Shown: positions 42,699 to 50,700 of the stretch, one piece after another
Layout: each line of letters starts with the position of its first letter
Position numbering within the stretch: position 1 is the stretch's first letter
Assembly (NCBI RefSeq): GCF_900240315.1
Contig: NZ_OEPZ01000002.1
Coordinates: forward strand, 124,001 to 188,000
Direction: 5' to 3'
Length of the DNA: 64,000 bases
Source: Dorea phocaeensis
GTDB lineage: Bacteria; Bacillota; Clostridia; Lachnospirales; Lachnospiraceae
The notes under the pieces: generated by a model
Told to the model about the DNA's origin: nothing
Database searches by the model: none
The model's input: only the letters and a program-made list of their open reading frames with translations
Translations under genes and position numbers: made by a program

Positions 42699-42777
42699 TT
42701 TCTTCACCTCCTCGCTTTACCGGAATGTACTTATATATCCGTGAAAGGTCAGGTTTGTTACAATATTTCGTGAAAAT

Positions 42778-43614
42778 TTATGAAAAATCTGCATTCTCCT
42801 CCCGTTCATACAGGAATCTTACGTAATTATAGACTTCTGCAAAATCAATCTCACACTCTCCATCCCAGATAGCAACCGGAACTTTCGCTTCAAAGCTGTA
42901 AATTGTCGGGTAGTTTTCCGCTTCAAAATCATAGACCAGCACCCTTTTCTGATCCGGATCTAGCATCCAATACTCCCGTACTCCCGCATTCATATATTTA
43001 TTCAGCTTCGTCACCATGTCTTTCTTCCTGGTAGCTTTGGACAAGATTTCCATCACAAAATCCGGCGCTCCATACACGCATCTTCGAATCACCTTATCCC
43101 GGTCGCACACGATCACAATATCCGGCTGAACCATCGTCTTCTGATCGCAGTCAAGCTGCACATCTATGGGTGAGACGATGGGCAGGCACTTCCCGTTTTT
43201 TCCTGCTGTATATTCCAAAAATTTTGCATAAATAAAACCATTCATTAACTGATGAACTGATGTCGGCACAGACATCTCGTATATCACGCCGTCAATCAGT
43301 TCCACCCTCTGTTCATCCGGCAATGCATAATAGTCATCCAGTGTGTATTCTCCCTGACGCTTCTGACCATAAGCTGTGCATTCCTCCCTCATAACTAAGC
43401 GTTCTTGTGCCCAGGCGCCATACTGATACCCCACCGGCTCTTCCCGTCTCCTTAATACCTTCTCAAGCGCCTGCATCGTCTGATATCGCGGCGCCATTGT
43501 CTTTCCCCCAAAAATCTTCTGTATCGTTCCAAGAGGAATCCCTGATAATTCTGCCACCTGCTCATTGGTATAACCCAGTTCCCGCTTGCGTTCCTTCATT
43601 TCTTGAATTGTCAT
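42778..43614 (-). CDS. Uma2-family (DUF820) protein with N-terminal HTH domain
   Basis: A 278-residue protein. Residues 1-55 form an XRE-like helix-turn-helix (KERKRELGYTNEQVAELSGIPLGTIQKIFGGKTMAPRYQTMQALEKVL). Residues 90-270 are a Uma2 domain, a PD-(D/E)XK nuclease-like fold, with VELIDGVIYEMS, VQPDIVIVCDRD, APDFVMEILSKATRKKDMVTKLNKYMNAGVREYWMLDPD. Uma2 proteins are abundant in Cyanobacteria and found in Firmicutes, without a settled function. The HTH fusion suggests site-directed DNA binding. ATG 43614 after AGGAGGACGGACT. Confidence 0.88.
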   Translation of the reverse strand: MTIQEMKERKRELGYTNEQVAELSGIPLGTIQKIFGGKTMAPRYQTMQALEKVLRRREEPVGYQYGAWAQERLVMREECTAYGQKRQGEYTLDDYYALPDEQRVELIDGVIYEMSVPTSVHQLMNGFIYAKFLEYTAGKNGKCLPIVSPIDVQLDCDQKTMVQPDIVIVCDRDKVIRRCVYGAPDFVMEILSKATRKKDMVTKLNKYMNAGVREYWMLDPDQKRVLVYDFEAENYPTIYSFEAKVPVAIWDGECEIDFAEVYNYVRFLYEREENADFS

Positions 43615-43799
43615 AGTCCGTCCTCCTCTTTTTCTTTTATCAAATCCAATTATAACACTTTTTAAGCCGTTTTCAAACCATTAAAGCCTAATTCAATCCA
43701 TTTTTTATCCCTTTCCTTTTCATTTTCCACTGTACTTTTCTCCCGAAATAGATTATGATAATAAAAATGAGTTTTTTAGCAGAAAGGATATTAAAATAT

Positions 43800-44663
43800 A
43801 TGTGGATTGCAGATAATTGGAACGATTATGAAGTCATAGACTGCAGCAAAGGAGAGAAGCTGGAACGGTGGGGTGACTATATTCTTGTACGTCCCGATCC
43901 GCAGGTAATCTGGGATACTCCGAAGCGCAACCGAAACTGGAAACATATGAATGGACATTACCACCGCAGCAAAAAAGGCGGCGGTGAATGGGAATTCTTC
44001 GATCTTCCAGAGCAGTGGCAGATTCATTACAAGGAATTAACCTTTAACCTGAAGCCATTTAGTTTCAAGCATACTGGTCTTTTTCCTGAGCAGGCTGCCA
44101 ACTGGGACTGGTTCTCTGAGAAAATCAGAAATGCCGGACGTCCGATCAAGGTACTGAACCTGTTCGCCTACACCGGAGGCGCCACCTTAGCTGCCGCTGC
44201 TGCCGGCGCAAGCGTCACCCATGTAGACGCTTCCAAAGGAATGGTCTCCTGGGCCAAAGAAAATGCAGCATCCTCCGGATTATCCGACCGACCGATTCGC
44301 TGGCTCGTGGATGACTGCGTCAAATTCGTAGAACGGGAAATCCGTCGCGGCAACCACTACGATGCCATTATCATGGACCCGCCTTCCTACGGAAGAGGCC
44401 CGAAAGGCGAAATTTGGAAAATCGAGGATGCGATTCATCCGCTGATCAAATTGTGCACGAAGATTTTATCTGAAAAACCGCTGTTTTTCCTAGTAAACTC
44501 TTACACTACCGGTCTGGCTCCAGCTGTTTTAACTTACATGATCGGCACCGAATTAAAGCATTATAACGGTCACGTAGAGTCCCAGGAAATCGGTCTTCCC
44601 GTCACAGATTCAGGGCTGATCCTTCCATGCGGAGCTTCCGGACGCTGGGAAGCAGATAACTAA
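43800..44663 (+). CDS. Class I SAM-dependent methyltransferase (RlmI-like)
   Basis: A 287-residue cytosolic enzyme. SAM-binding motif I is VLNLFAYTGGATLAAAAAGASVTHVDASKGMV, motif IV is DAIIMDPPSYGRGPKGE (DPPSY, typical of base-amino or 23S rRNA methyltransferases), followed by FFLVNSYTTG. An N-terminal region with HYHRSKKGGGEWEF may recognise RNA. The target is probably rRNA, by family resemblance. The start ATG 43800 (AGAAAGG about 12 nt upstream) is preferred over a frame opening at 43755 that lies in the promoter-like TATGATAAT. Confidence 0.85.
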   Translation: MWIADNWNDYEVIDCSKGEKLERWGDYILVRPDPQVIWDTPKRNRNWKHMNGHYHRSKKGGGEWEFFDLPEQWQIHYKELTFNLKPFSFKHTGLFPEQAANWDWFSEKIRNAGRPIKVLNLFAYTGGATLAAAAAGASVTHVDASKGMVSWAKENAASSGLSDRPIRWLVDDCVKFVEREIRRGNHYDAIIMDPPSYGRGPKGEIWKIEDAIHPLIKLCTKILSEKPLFFLVNSYTTGLAPAVLTYMIGTELKHYNGHVESQEIGLPVTDSGLILPCGASGRWEADN

Positions 44664-44848
44664 TTCTTTCTTTTGTGACTTTGTCACAGAAAAAGAAGCG
44701 CTCGTCACGTATGATGGGATACAGATAAAGCATTTAGACAGTAGCGGTCAGGTATGTAAGATAGCATTGCCGCACAATCAATGTACAAAGCTGATTAATC
44801 ATACATAAAGTGTTAACAATAAAGTTAAATCACACAAGGAGGTAGCTT

Positions 44849-45223
44849 ATGAGTAGATTTTTTAAAGATACACAGTCACAAAATATTTTTCAGGAATTCA
44901 TAACAGTTGCTGATACAACTGCTGTACCTGAATTAACAGAATTGACTGCTAATACAACAGATGCCGCACAGGAAAAACATGTTCCTGTCGTAACGATAAA
45001 GGAAAACCTTATTGAGGTATCTGTCGGCTCCGTCGCTCACCCTATGCTGGAAGAGCATTATATCACCGGCATCTACATTGAGACGAAATACGGATTCCAG
45101 TTCAAGAAACTGGCGCCGGGAGACGAACCGAAAGCTGAATTTCTTCTCACCGATGGAGATGAATTCATTGCAGCTTACGAATACTGTAATCTTCACGGAT
45201 TATGGAAAAAAGATAATAATTAA
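44849..45223 (+). CDS. Superoxide reductase (desulfoferrodoxin family) lacking the N-terminal iron centre
   Basis: A 124-residue protein. The C-terminal neelaredoxin-type domain has all centre-II ligands: EKHVPVV (Glu, His), HPMLEEHYI (two His) and YCNLHGLW (Cys, His), so it should reduce superoxide to peroxide. The first 38 residues contain no Cys, so the rubredoxin-like centre I of two-iron desulfoferrodoxins is absent and replaced by a non-metal leader. Electrons probably come from the rubredoxin encoded 36 nt downstream. ATG 44849 after AAGGAGGTAGCTT. Confidence 0.9.
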   Translation: MSRFFKDTQSQNIFQEFITVADTTAVPELTELTANTTDAAQEKHVPVVTIKENLIEVSVGSVAHPMLEEHYITGIYIETKYGFQFKKLAPGDEPKAEFLLTDGDEFIAAYEYCNLHGLWKKDNN

Positions 45224-45259
45224 AAAACAAATTTATATGAATCAAGGAGGAACCAAACT

Positions 45260-45421
45260 ATGAAAAAATATTTATGTGAACCATGCGGATATGTATATGA
45301 TCCTGAATTAGGCGATCCAGATGGCGGAATCGAGCCAGGAACTGCTTTTGAAGATATTCCGGATGACTGGGTATGCCCAATCTGTGGAATGGGAAAAGAA
45401 GTATTCGTAGTAGAAGAGTAA
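45260..45421 (+). CDS. Rubredoxin
   Basis: A 53-residue iron protein below the usual ORF size cutoff. The two CxxC knuckles binding one Fe are clear: [21 protein letters not shown] and [13 protein letters not shown]. It likely donates electrons to the superoxide reductase encoded just upstream. Ribosome site AAGGAGGAACCAAACT before ATG 45260. The pair is an oxygen-defence operon of an anaerobe. Confidence 0.97.
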   Translation: MKKYLCEPCGYVYDPELGDPDGGIEPGTAFEDIPDDWVCPICGMGKEVFVVEE

Positions 45422-45424
45422 AAC

Positions 45425-45460
45425 AAAAATGCGGCAGGAATTTAGCCTGCCGCATTTTTT
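45425..45460. terminator. Bidirectional terminator between rubredoxin and the HAD gene
   Basis: Stem AAAAATGCGGCAGG / CCTGCCGCATTTTTT with a 7-nt loop; A-rich and T-rich flanks serve both convergent operons. Confidence 0.9.
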
Positions 45461-45475
45461 ACGCCTTTATTCAAG

Positions 45476-46147
45476 TTATCCCCTTTTCTCCAACAATTCG
45501 ATCACATCAAACAGAGAATCACATCGCCGATACGCAAGCTTTCGGATTTCCTCATCCGGCTCCACAAGATCTGGAACCACAATCGGAATCAGTCCCGCCC
45601 CATATGCTGAACGAATCCCTGCCGGTGCATCCTCCAGCGCAAGGCTTCTCTTAGGATCACTTTCTACTGTCTTGCACGCCCTTTGATAGATCTCCGGATC
45701 CGGTTTTGCATGCTGCACCATATCTCCATAGACGAATCCGTCAAAAAATCCGTCAATCCCTGCATTTTTTAAATTTCCATACGCATAATCTTTGCTGGAA
45801 GAAGTTGCCACTGCCATCCGGTATCCCTTATCTTTTCCACACCAAAGCAGCTCTTTGACTCCCGGTTTCATAGGAAGCCCCTCCGCTTCCACAATCTCAT
45901 AAAATCTTTTTCTGGTTTGCACACAGAACTCCTCAAAAGGAAATTCTGCACCAATCGCTTCTGTAAAATATGCAAGCCTTCCCGCTCGGTTCATCCCAAG
46001 AGTACGGTAGATATGATTTCCCACATAAGAAAAGCCAAGCCGCTCTCCCACATCATTCCAAGATCTTTGCACAATCCGCTCCGAATCAAACAAAAGCCCG
46101 TCCATATCAAAAATAATTGCTTCTATCTGCTCCAGCCTTCCTGTCAT
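45476..46147 (-). CDS. HAD-superfamily phosphatase (beta-phosphoglucomutase-like)
   Basis: A 223-residue cytosolic HAD enzyme with motif I AIIFDMDGLLFDSE, an alpha-helical C1 cap, motif II MAVATSSSK, Lys motif HAKPDPEIYQRAC and motif IV ALEDAPAGIRSAYGAG. It belongs to the phosphatase/phosphomutase group acting on small sugar phosphates. Its ATG (46147) overlaps the P-type ATPase stop (ATGA) and uses AGGAGGAAGAAG within that gene, so the two are coupled. Confidence 0.9.
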   Translation of the reverse strand: MTGRLEQIEAIIFDMDGLLFDSERIVQRSWNDVGERLGFSYVGNHIYRTLGMNRAGRLAYFTEAIGAEFPFEEFCVQTRKRFYEIVEAEGLPMKPGVKELLWCGKDKGYRMAVATSSSKDYAYGNLKNAGIDGFFDGFVYGDMVQHAKPDPEIYQRACKTVESDPKRSLALEDAPAGIRSAYGAGLIPIVVPDLVEPDEEIRKLAYRRCDSLFDVIELLEKRG

Positions 46148-48603
46148 CTCTTCTTCCTCCTATATCTATTTACGAATGCCGCGTAGCGATCTCCAAGCCA
46201 TCCCACAAACATTGTCAGATAACGAAGAACCGGCTCTGTCGCAATGGAAAAGACCACGAACAGCATAATACACTTTGGTGACATCCCTGTAATCGCAAAT
46301 AATTCCGGAAGGAAAATACTGCAGGCTAAAATTCCTGCGATACAGCCGCCCCACACGATTCCTCGCAGCCAGTTCATCGGCTGACAGATCCGATACAGAA
46401 TCATAAATCCTACAATTGCAAGAAGCATCGTAGCTGCCGTGGAAATATCGGTTCCATTAACTTCGAAAGTTCTTCCGAACACCACCAGCGCACCGACTGC
46501 CAGTACGTCTGTCAATCCAGCCGGGAGTGCTTTCAATATCACATTCGTCAAGAAATGCCCTTCAATCCGTTCTTTATTTGGCTGAAGCGCCAGGAAGAAT
46601 GCCGGAACACCAATCGTAAACATACTAATCAAAGATACCTGAGACGGCTCCAACGGATAAGTAATCATAAATGCAACAGAAAACAGCGCTAACAGGAAAG
46701 AAAAAATGTTCTTTACCAGAAACAGACTCGCCGACCGCTGGATATTATTTACGACTCTTCGGCCTTCCAAAACCACCGATGGCATGCAGGCAAAGTTAGA
46801 ATCCATCAGCACTACCTGGGAAGCCTGCACTGCCGCGTCGCTTCCTGATGCCATAGCGACACTGCAGTCCGCATCTTTTAGCGCCAGCACATCATTGACA
46901 CCATCTCCCGTCATGGCAACCGTGTTCCCTTGCTGCTGAAGCGCCTGCACCAGCTGCCTTTTCTGCGCCGGTGTCACACGGCCAAATACGGTATACCTGG
47001 CTGCTGCCGCAAAGATTTCTTCTTCCGTCCGAAGAGACGTTGCATCCACATATGACTCCGCATTCTGAATGCCCGCCTCCTTCGCCACTTCCGATACGGT
47101 CAGCGGATTATCCCCGGAAATAACTTTCACTTCCACTCCTTGTTCCTTGAAATATGAGAAAGTCTCGGGCGCTTCTTTCCGAACCGGATTTGCCAGCAGA
47201 ATATAACCAAGAGGAAGAACCTTCCCTGTCAGCGGCTTCCCGTCGGGCTCTGCATCATAACTTCCAAAAACCAACACCCGATATCCACACCCTGCAAATT
47301 TTGAAATTTCCGCCTCATATTTTGGATAATCCTCCCGGAGTACAAACTCTGGCGCACCTGCCACATAAGCTCCCTTCTCCAGAACGACTGCACTATATTT
47401 TACCGCTGAGGTAAATGGGATCACACGAATCAGCTTCGCTCCTGTTCCCTCTCGGAAACATTCCTTCATCGCCTTCATAGTAATGTTATCATCACTCATG
47501 GCGCTCACCAGATCACCAACCATCTTCTCCAGCTTTGGCATGGTCTCTTTCTCATAGTGCTCTGTCGGAATCAACTTCTTCACACACATTGCATTTTCCG
47601 TAATCGTTCCCGTCTTATCCACGCACAGCACATTGACCCGCGCCAACGTCTCAATACTCTTCATATCGTGCAGCAGCACCTTTTTGCTCGCCAACCGCAT
47701 AGAACTGACTGCCAAAGCAACACTGGCCAGCAGATACAGACCTTCCGGAATCATTCCGATCACCGCCGCCACCATAAAAACAATACTGGAGCGGAAGCCC
47801 TCATGGTTAAAGAAGAAGCTTTGCACAAACAGCACGATTCCAATTGGAATCAGCGCAATTCCCACGAATTTTACCAATTTATCCAAAGAGCGGATCATTT
47901 CTGACTGCTCCTTCTTCTGCATAGATTTTGCTTCCAGCGTCAGCTGTGAAATATAAGAGTCCGGCCCCACCGCTTCCAGCTTTGCACGACATTCTCCGGA
48001 AACCACGAAGCTTCCCGACATCAAATGATCGCCCGGCTTCTTGACAATCTCATCCGCCTCTCCAGTCAGGAGCGACTCATTTACCCTCACTTCTCCAAAC
48101 ACCACTTCTGCATCCGCACAAATCTGATTCCCGGCATGAAAAATCACAATATCATCCAGCACCAGATCTTCCGAATCTACCCAAGACGCCCTGCCACTTC
48201 GCACGACATGTGCCTGAGGAGCATTCAGCATGTTCAACTTTGCCAGTACATTCTTCGCCCGAATCTCCTGAACGATTCCAATCAAAGTGTTGATTATAAT
48301 CACCGGAAGAAAAGTCAGATTTCGAAAGGAGCCTACCAGACATAAAAGGACTGCCAGCACTGCAAATATCAGGTTGAAATAGGTAAATACATTTTCATGG
48401 ATAATCTCTTTGGTCGTCTGCGTCGGCGGTTCTACAGATATATTGGTCCATCCACCTTCGCGGTGTTCCCGTACCTGTGCCTCTCTTAACCCTTCCCTAT
48501 AATCTGGATGATACCGTCTTACAGGGATTCTCTCTTCTTCCCATTTCTCCTGTTGCTCCTGTCCGGCCGTCTTTTTTACAGCCTTTCTGCCTCTGCGTCT
48601 CAT
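46144..48603 (-). CDS. Cation-translocating P-type ATPase (Exp7-like)
   Basis: An 819-residue membrane pump. It has the A-domain VNESLLTGEADEIVK, TM4 motif VIGMIPEGLYLLASVALAVSSMRLA (ion-binding PEGL), phosphorylation motif CVDKTGTITENAM, and the hinge MTGDGVNDVLALKDADCSVAMASGSDAA. About eight to ten helices. The PEGL motif and absence of metal-binding N-domains set it apart from heavy-metal P1B pumps and are like the streptococcal Exp7 group; Ca2+, Mg2+ or another cation is possible. ATG 48603 after CTAAAGGAGGCGGATAGC. Confidence 0.93.
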   Translation of the reverse strand: MRRRGRKAVKKTAGQEQQEKWEEERIPVRRYHPDYREGLREAQVREHREGGWTNISVEPPTQTTKEIIHENVFTYFNLIFAVLAVLLCLVGSFRNLTFLPVIIINTLIGIVQEIRAKNVLAKLNMLNAPQAHVVRSGRASWVDSEDLVLDDIVIFHAGNQICADAEVVFGEVRVNESLLTGEADEIVKKPGDHLMSGSFVVSGECRAKLEAVGPDSYISQLTLEAKSMQKKEQSEMIRSLDKLVKFVGIALIPIGIVLFVQSFFFNHEGFRSSIVFMVAAVIGMIPEGLYLLASVALAVSSMRLASKKVLLHDMKSIETLARVNVLCVDKTGTITENAMCVKKLIPTEHYEKETMPKLEKMVGDLVSAMSDDNITMKAMKECFREGTGAKLIRVIPFTSAVKYSAVVLEKGAYVAGAPEFVLREDYPKYEAEISKFAGCGYRVLVFGSYDAEPDGKPLTGKVLPLGYILLANPVRKEAPETFSYFKEQGVEVKVISGDNPLTVSEVAKEAGIQNAESYVDATSLRTEEEIFAAAARYTVFGRVTPAQKRQLVQALQQQGNTVAMTGDGVNDVLALKDADCSVAMASGSDAAVQASQVVLMDSNFACMPSVVLEGRRVVNNIQRSASLFLVKNIFSFLLALFSVAFMITYPLEPSQVSLISMFTIGVPAFFLALQPNKERIEGHFLTNVILKALPAGLTDVLAVGALVVFGRTFEVNGTDISTAATMLLAIVGFMILYRICQPMNWLRGIVWGGCIAGILACSIFLPELFAITGMSPKCIMLFVVFSIATEPVLRYLTMFVGWLGDRYAAFVNRYRRKKR

Positions 48604-48638
48604 GCTATCCGCCTCCTTTAGTTGTATGAAAATGATAT

Positions 48639-48667
48639 TTGACGCTTCTTTCTTCCCCGGTTATAAT
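48639..48667 (+). promoter_or_regulatory. Promoter of the 81-residue protein gene
   Basis: TTGACG (48639-48644), 17-nt spacer, TATAAT (48662-48667), 43 nt upstream of the start codon. Confidence 0.75.
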
Positions 48668-48709
48668 CTTTCATAGAAAGCATTTAATCCGAAGAAGGAG
48701 TGAACTATT

Positions 48710-48955
48710 ATGAATTTTAATCAACTTGCAATGCTGCAGAAAGTCAAAGAATGTGTAGATCGCTTTCGCGCAAATCATCCAAAATTCCCACTATTTCTAA
48801 AAGCAGTCTCGCAGAATGCCCTCAAAGAAGGAACCATTATCGAATGGAATGTCACAACACCTAACGGCGAAAATTACTGCTCTAACTTAAAGCTGACTGC
48901 CGATGACATGGAACTTATGGAATATCTGAAGACGCTGATGAATCAGTCGAATTAG
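48710..48955 (+). CDS. Hypothetical 81-residue protein
   Basis: A small soluble protein not recognised: helical N-terminus (NQLAMLQKVKECVDRFRANHPKFPLFLKAVSQNA), a strand-like middle (EGTIIEWNVTTPNGENYCSNLKL) and an acidic helix (DDMELMEYLKTL). Similar short proteins occur widely in Lachnospiraceae. Strong promoter and ribosome site (AAGAAGGAGTGAACTATT). Its 3' end overlaps the convergent polyferredoxin gene by 41 nt. Confidence 0.8.
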   Translation: MNFNQLAMLQKVKECVDRFRANHPKFPLFLKAVSQNALKEGTIIEWNVTTPNGENYCSNLKLTADDMELMEYLKTLMNQSN

Positions 48956-49823
48956 TCTTCTTACCAGATGTTTTTCCAACACGCATAATTGCGTGTTCCG
49001 GGCAATTTTTGATACAGTCGCCACAGCGGATACATTCCCTGTGGTTCGGCTGTTCCCACACTTTAATGTCCATCTTACATACTCTCTGACATTTCCCACA
49101 CTTCGTGCAATGTTCTTCATCTACCTGATATCGATAAACAGCCACAGGATTAAACAGGCTGTAAACAGCGCCTAACGGGCAAATATATTTGCAGAACGGC
49201 CGATATACCATCAAGCAAAGCAGCAGAAGTACGAGTAGAATCCCCGATTTCCATAAAAACAAAGCTCCGGCCGCATCACGAAGCGATTCATTCATAGCCA
49301 ATAACGGAATTCCTGCCCCAAGTGTTCCACTTGGGCAAATATATTTGCAAAACCAGGGACTTCCCTGGCCGATAAAATCCACTACCAGGAGCGGAAGCAG
49401 AATCACAAACACAACTAAAATCACATATTTGACCCACACCAAAACTTTGTGCCCCGGTAAATTCTTTCTCTTCTTAAAAAATGGAATCTTATACAGCAAA
49501 TCCTGCACCAATCCAAACGGACACAGCCATCCGCAGATCAAACGTCCAAACAAGGAACCAAACAGCATCAAAAAACCAAGCACATAAAAAGAAAACCGGT
49601 AATTACGACTTCCCAATACCGCCTGCAAAGACCCAATTGGACAAGAGCCAAGAGCACCCGGACAAGAATAACAATTCAGCCCCGGCATACATGCCGCTTT
49701 TAATGGTCCTCGGTAAATTTGCCCTGTCATATATCCATAGAGATATCCATTGGAGACTGCCGCAAATACAATCTGCACCCAGATTCTTGCATGTTCCTTT
49801 ATATTTCTCATCAGCTTCTTCAT
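48915..49823 (-). CDS. Membrane polyferredoxin, NapH/CcoG-like 4Fe-4S protein
   Basis: A 302-residue membrane protein with about five helices, CxxxCP motifs in the membrane part (CGWLCPFGLVQDLLYKIPF, CKYICPSGTLGAG, CKYICPLGAVYSLF) and two C-terminal [4Fe-4S] sites (CTKCGKCQRVCKMD, CIRCGDCIKNCPEHAI). Such proteins move electrons across or along the membrane. An N-terminal Cys cluster (ACMPGLNCYSCPGALGSCPIGS) adds further ligands. It starts 4 nt after the CD1871A-type gene and follows a TlpA thioredoxin, so the operon may deliver reducing power to extracytoplasmic thiols. Confidence 0.9.
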   Translation of the reverse strand: MKKLMRNIKEHARIWVQIVFAAVSNGYLYGYMTGQIYRGPLKAACMPGLNCYSCPGALGSCPIGSLQAVLGSRNYRFSFYVLGFLMLFGSLFGRLICGWLCPFGLVQDLLYKIPFFKKRKNLPGHKVLVWVKYVILVVFVILLPLLVVDFIGQGSPWFCKYICPSGTLGAGIPLLAMNESLRDAAGALFLWKSGILLVLLLLCLMVYRPFCKYICPLGAVYSLFNPVAVYRYQVDEEHCTKCGKCQRVCKMDIKVWEQPNHRECIRCGDCIKNCPEHAIMRVGKTSGKKTNSTDSSASSDIP

Positions 49824-49827
49824 CGTT

Positions 49828-49983
49828 TTATCCTATTCCAATACATTCCAGACAGATATTAACCGCCTTCACAAGCACTTCCTGCGCTTCTCCACGAACG
49901 GCACCAATAACAATGCACAGAGCTGCCACTCCCAGCAGCCCTGTGCGAATCCATCCGGTTTGTCTTTCCTTTCCTGTTCTCAT
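49828..49983 (-). CDS. CD1871A-type CXXC small membrane protein
   Basis: A 51-residue protein: basic N-terminus, one helix (LLGVAALCIVIGAVRGEA) and the conserved C-terminus VLVKAVNICLECIGIG with a CxxC. This matches a small family named after Clostridioides difficile CD1871A, which sits with TlpA-like and 4Fe-4S genes. The ATG at 49983 has GAGGAGAACCGGTT upstream; the open frame is longer but without support. The CxxC probably takes part in thiol transfer between TlpA and the polyferredoxin (inference). Confidence 0.85.
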   Translation of the reverse strand: MRTGKERQTGWIRTGLLGVAALCIVIGAVRGEAQEVLVKAVNICLECIGIG

Positions 49984-50047
49984 AACCGGTTCTCCTCTTT
50001 CTTTATAACAGCTCTGTAATAGTTCTATAATAACTCCATAACAGCTT

Positions 50048-50605
50048 TTACAGCAGCTGATCAATAATCTCTGCCCAGGCTGCTTTATCTCTTGCCCCGG
50101 CATACGCCTTGTCTACAAATTCTCCTTCTTTATTTACAAACACAGTCGTTGGATAGGCACTAATCCGGTTCAAAATTCCAAGCTGGAGTCCCGGTGACGC
50201 AACGATGTGCGTATAATCAGCTCCCGTCTCTTCGATAATCACAGCAGCCGTCTCATTTCCTGCCTCTCCCACATCACCAATCAGCCCTATAATCTGAACT
50301 CCTTTATCCTGATACTCCTCGCTTAACTGAGCCAAATCCGGCATCTCCTGAATGCATGGACCACAAAATGTTGCCCAGATATTTACCATGGTAAGATCTG
50401 CCTGTTGGAAAATCTCTTCCGTCACCTTCTCACCATCCAATGTCTCCGACTCAAATGCACCGAATCCATCCTTCTTTTCATCGCCAGTTTCCTCTTGGTT
50501 TTCCACAGTCTGTCCACTGTTTTCTGCTTCTTTTCCACACGCCGTTGTGGAAAATACTAGCGCCAGACACCCTAGACCTACGATAATCGCTCTTCTTTTC
50601 CTCAT
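50048..50605 (-). CDS. TlpA-family thiol-disulfide lipoprotein
   Basis: A 185-residue exported thioredoxin-fold protein. Lipoprotein signal ends in STTACGKE (Cys 23); an acidic linker follows (QEETGDEKKDG); the AhpC/TSA-Redoxin domain has the redox motif NIWATFCGPCIQEMPDLAQLSEEY and cis-Pro segment SAYPTTVFVNKEG. It should reduce or isomerise disulfides outside the membrane. First gene of TlpA-CD1871A-polyferredoxin. ATG 50605 after AACAGGAGATGAATA. Confidence 0.92.
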   Translation of the reverse strand: MRKRRAIIVGLGCLALVFSTTACGKEAENSGQTVENQEETGDEKKDGFGAFESETLDGEKVTEEIFQQADLTMVNIWATFCGPCIQEMPDLAQLSEEYQDKGVQIIGLIGDVGEAGNETAAVIIEETGADYTHIVASPGLQLGILNRISAYPTTVFVNKEGEFVDKAYAGARDKAAWAEIIDQLL

Positions 50606-50637
50606 TATTCATCTCCTGTTCACGTTTTGTGGATTCA

Positions 50638-50700
50638 TTGGGGACAGGGTAATTTTCATTGGGGACGTGTACTTTTTCAAAAAACTCCGTCCCCGATTAA
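50638..50700 (-). repeat. Dispersed GGGGACGG palindromic element, copy C (diverged)
   Basis: Same layout as copies A and B (plus strand: TTGGGGACAGGGTAATTTTC, then GGGGAC arms) but one arm reads GGGGACGTGTACTTTTT, so the palindrome is imperfect. Its distal end overlaps the stop codon of nth (TAA at 50697-50699). Confidence 0.75.

Noticed and set aside
48152-48343. Minus- and plus-strand short frames inside the P-type ATPase gene
   Set aside because: They lie in alternative frames of a conserved enzyme and show no ribosome site.
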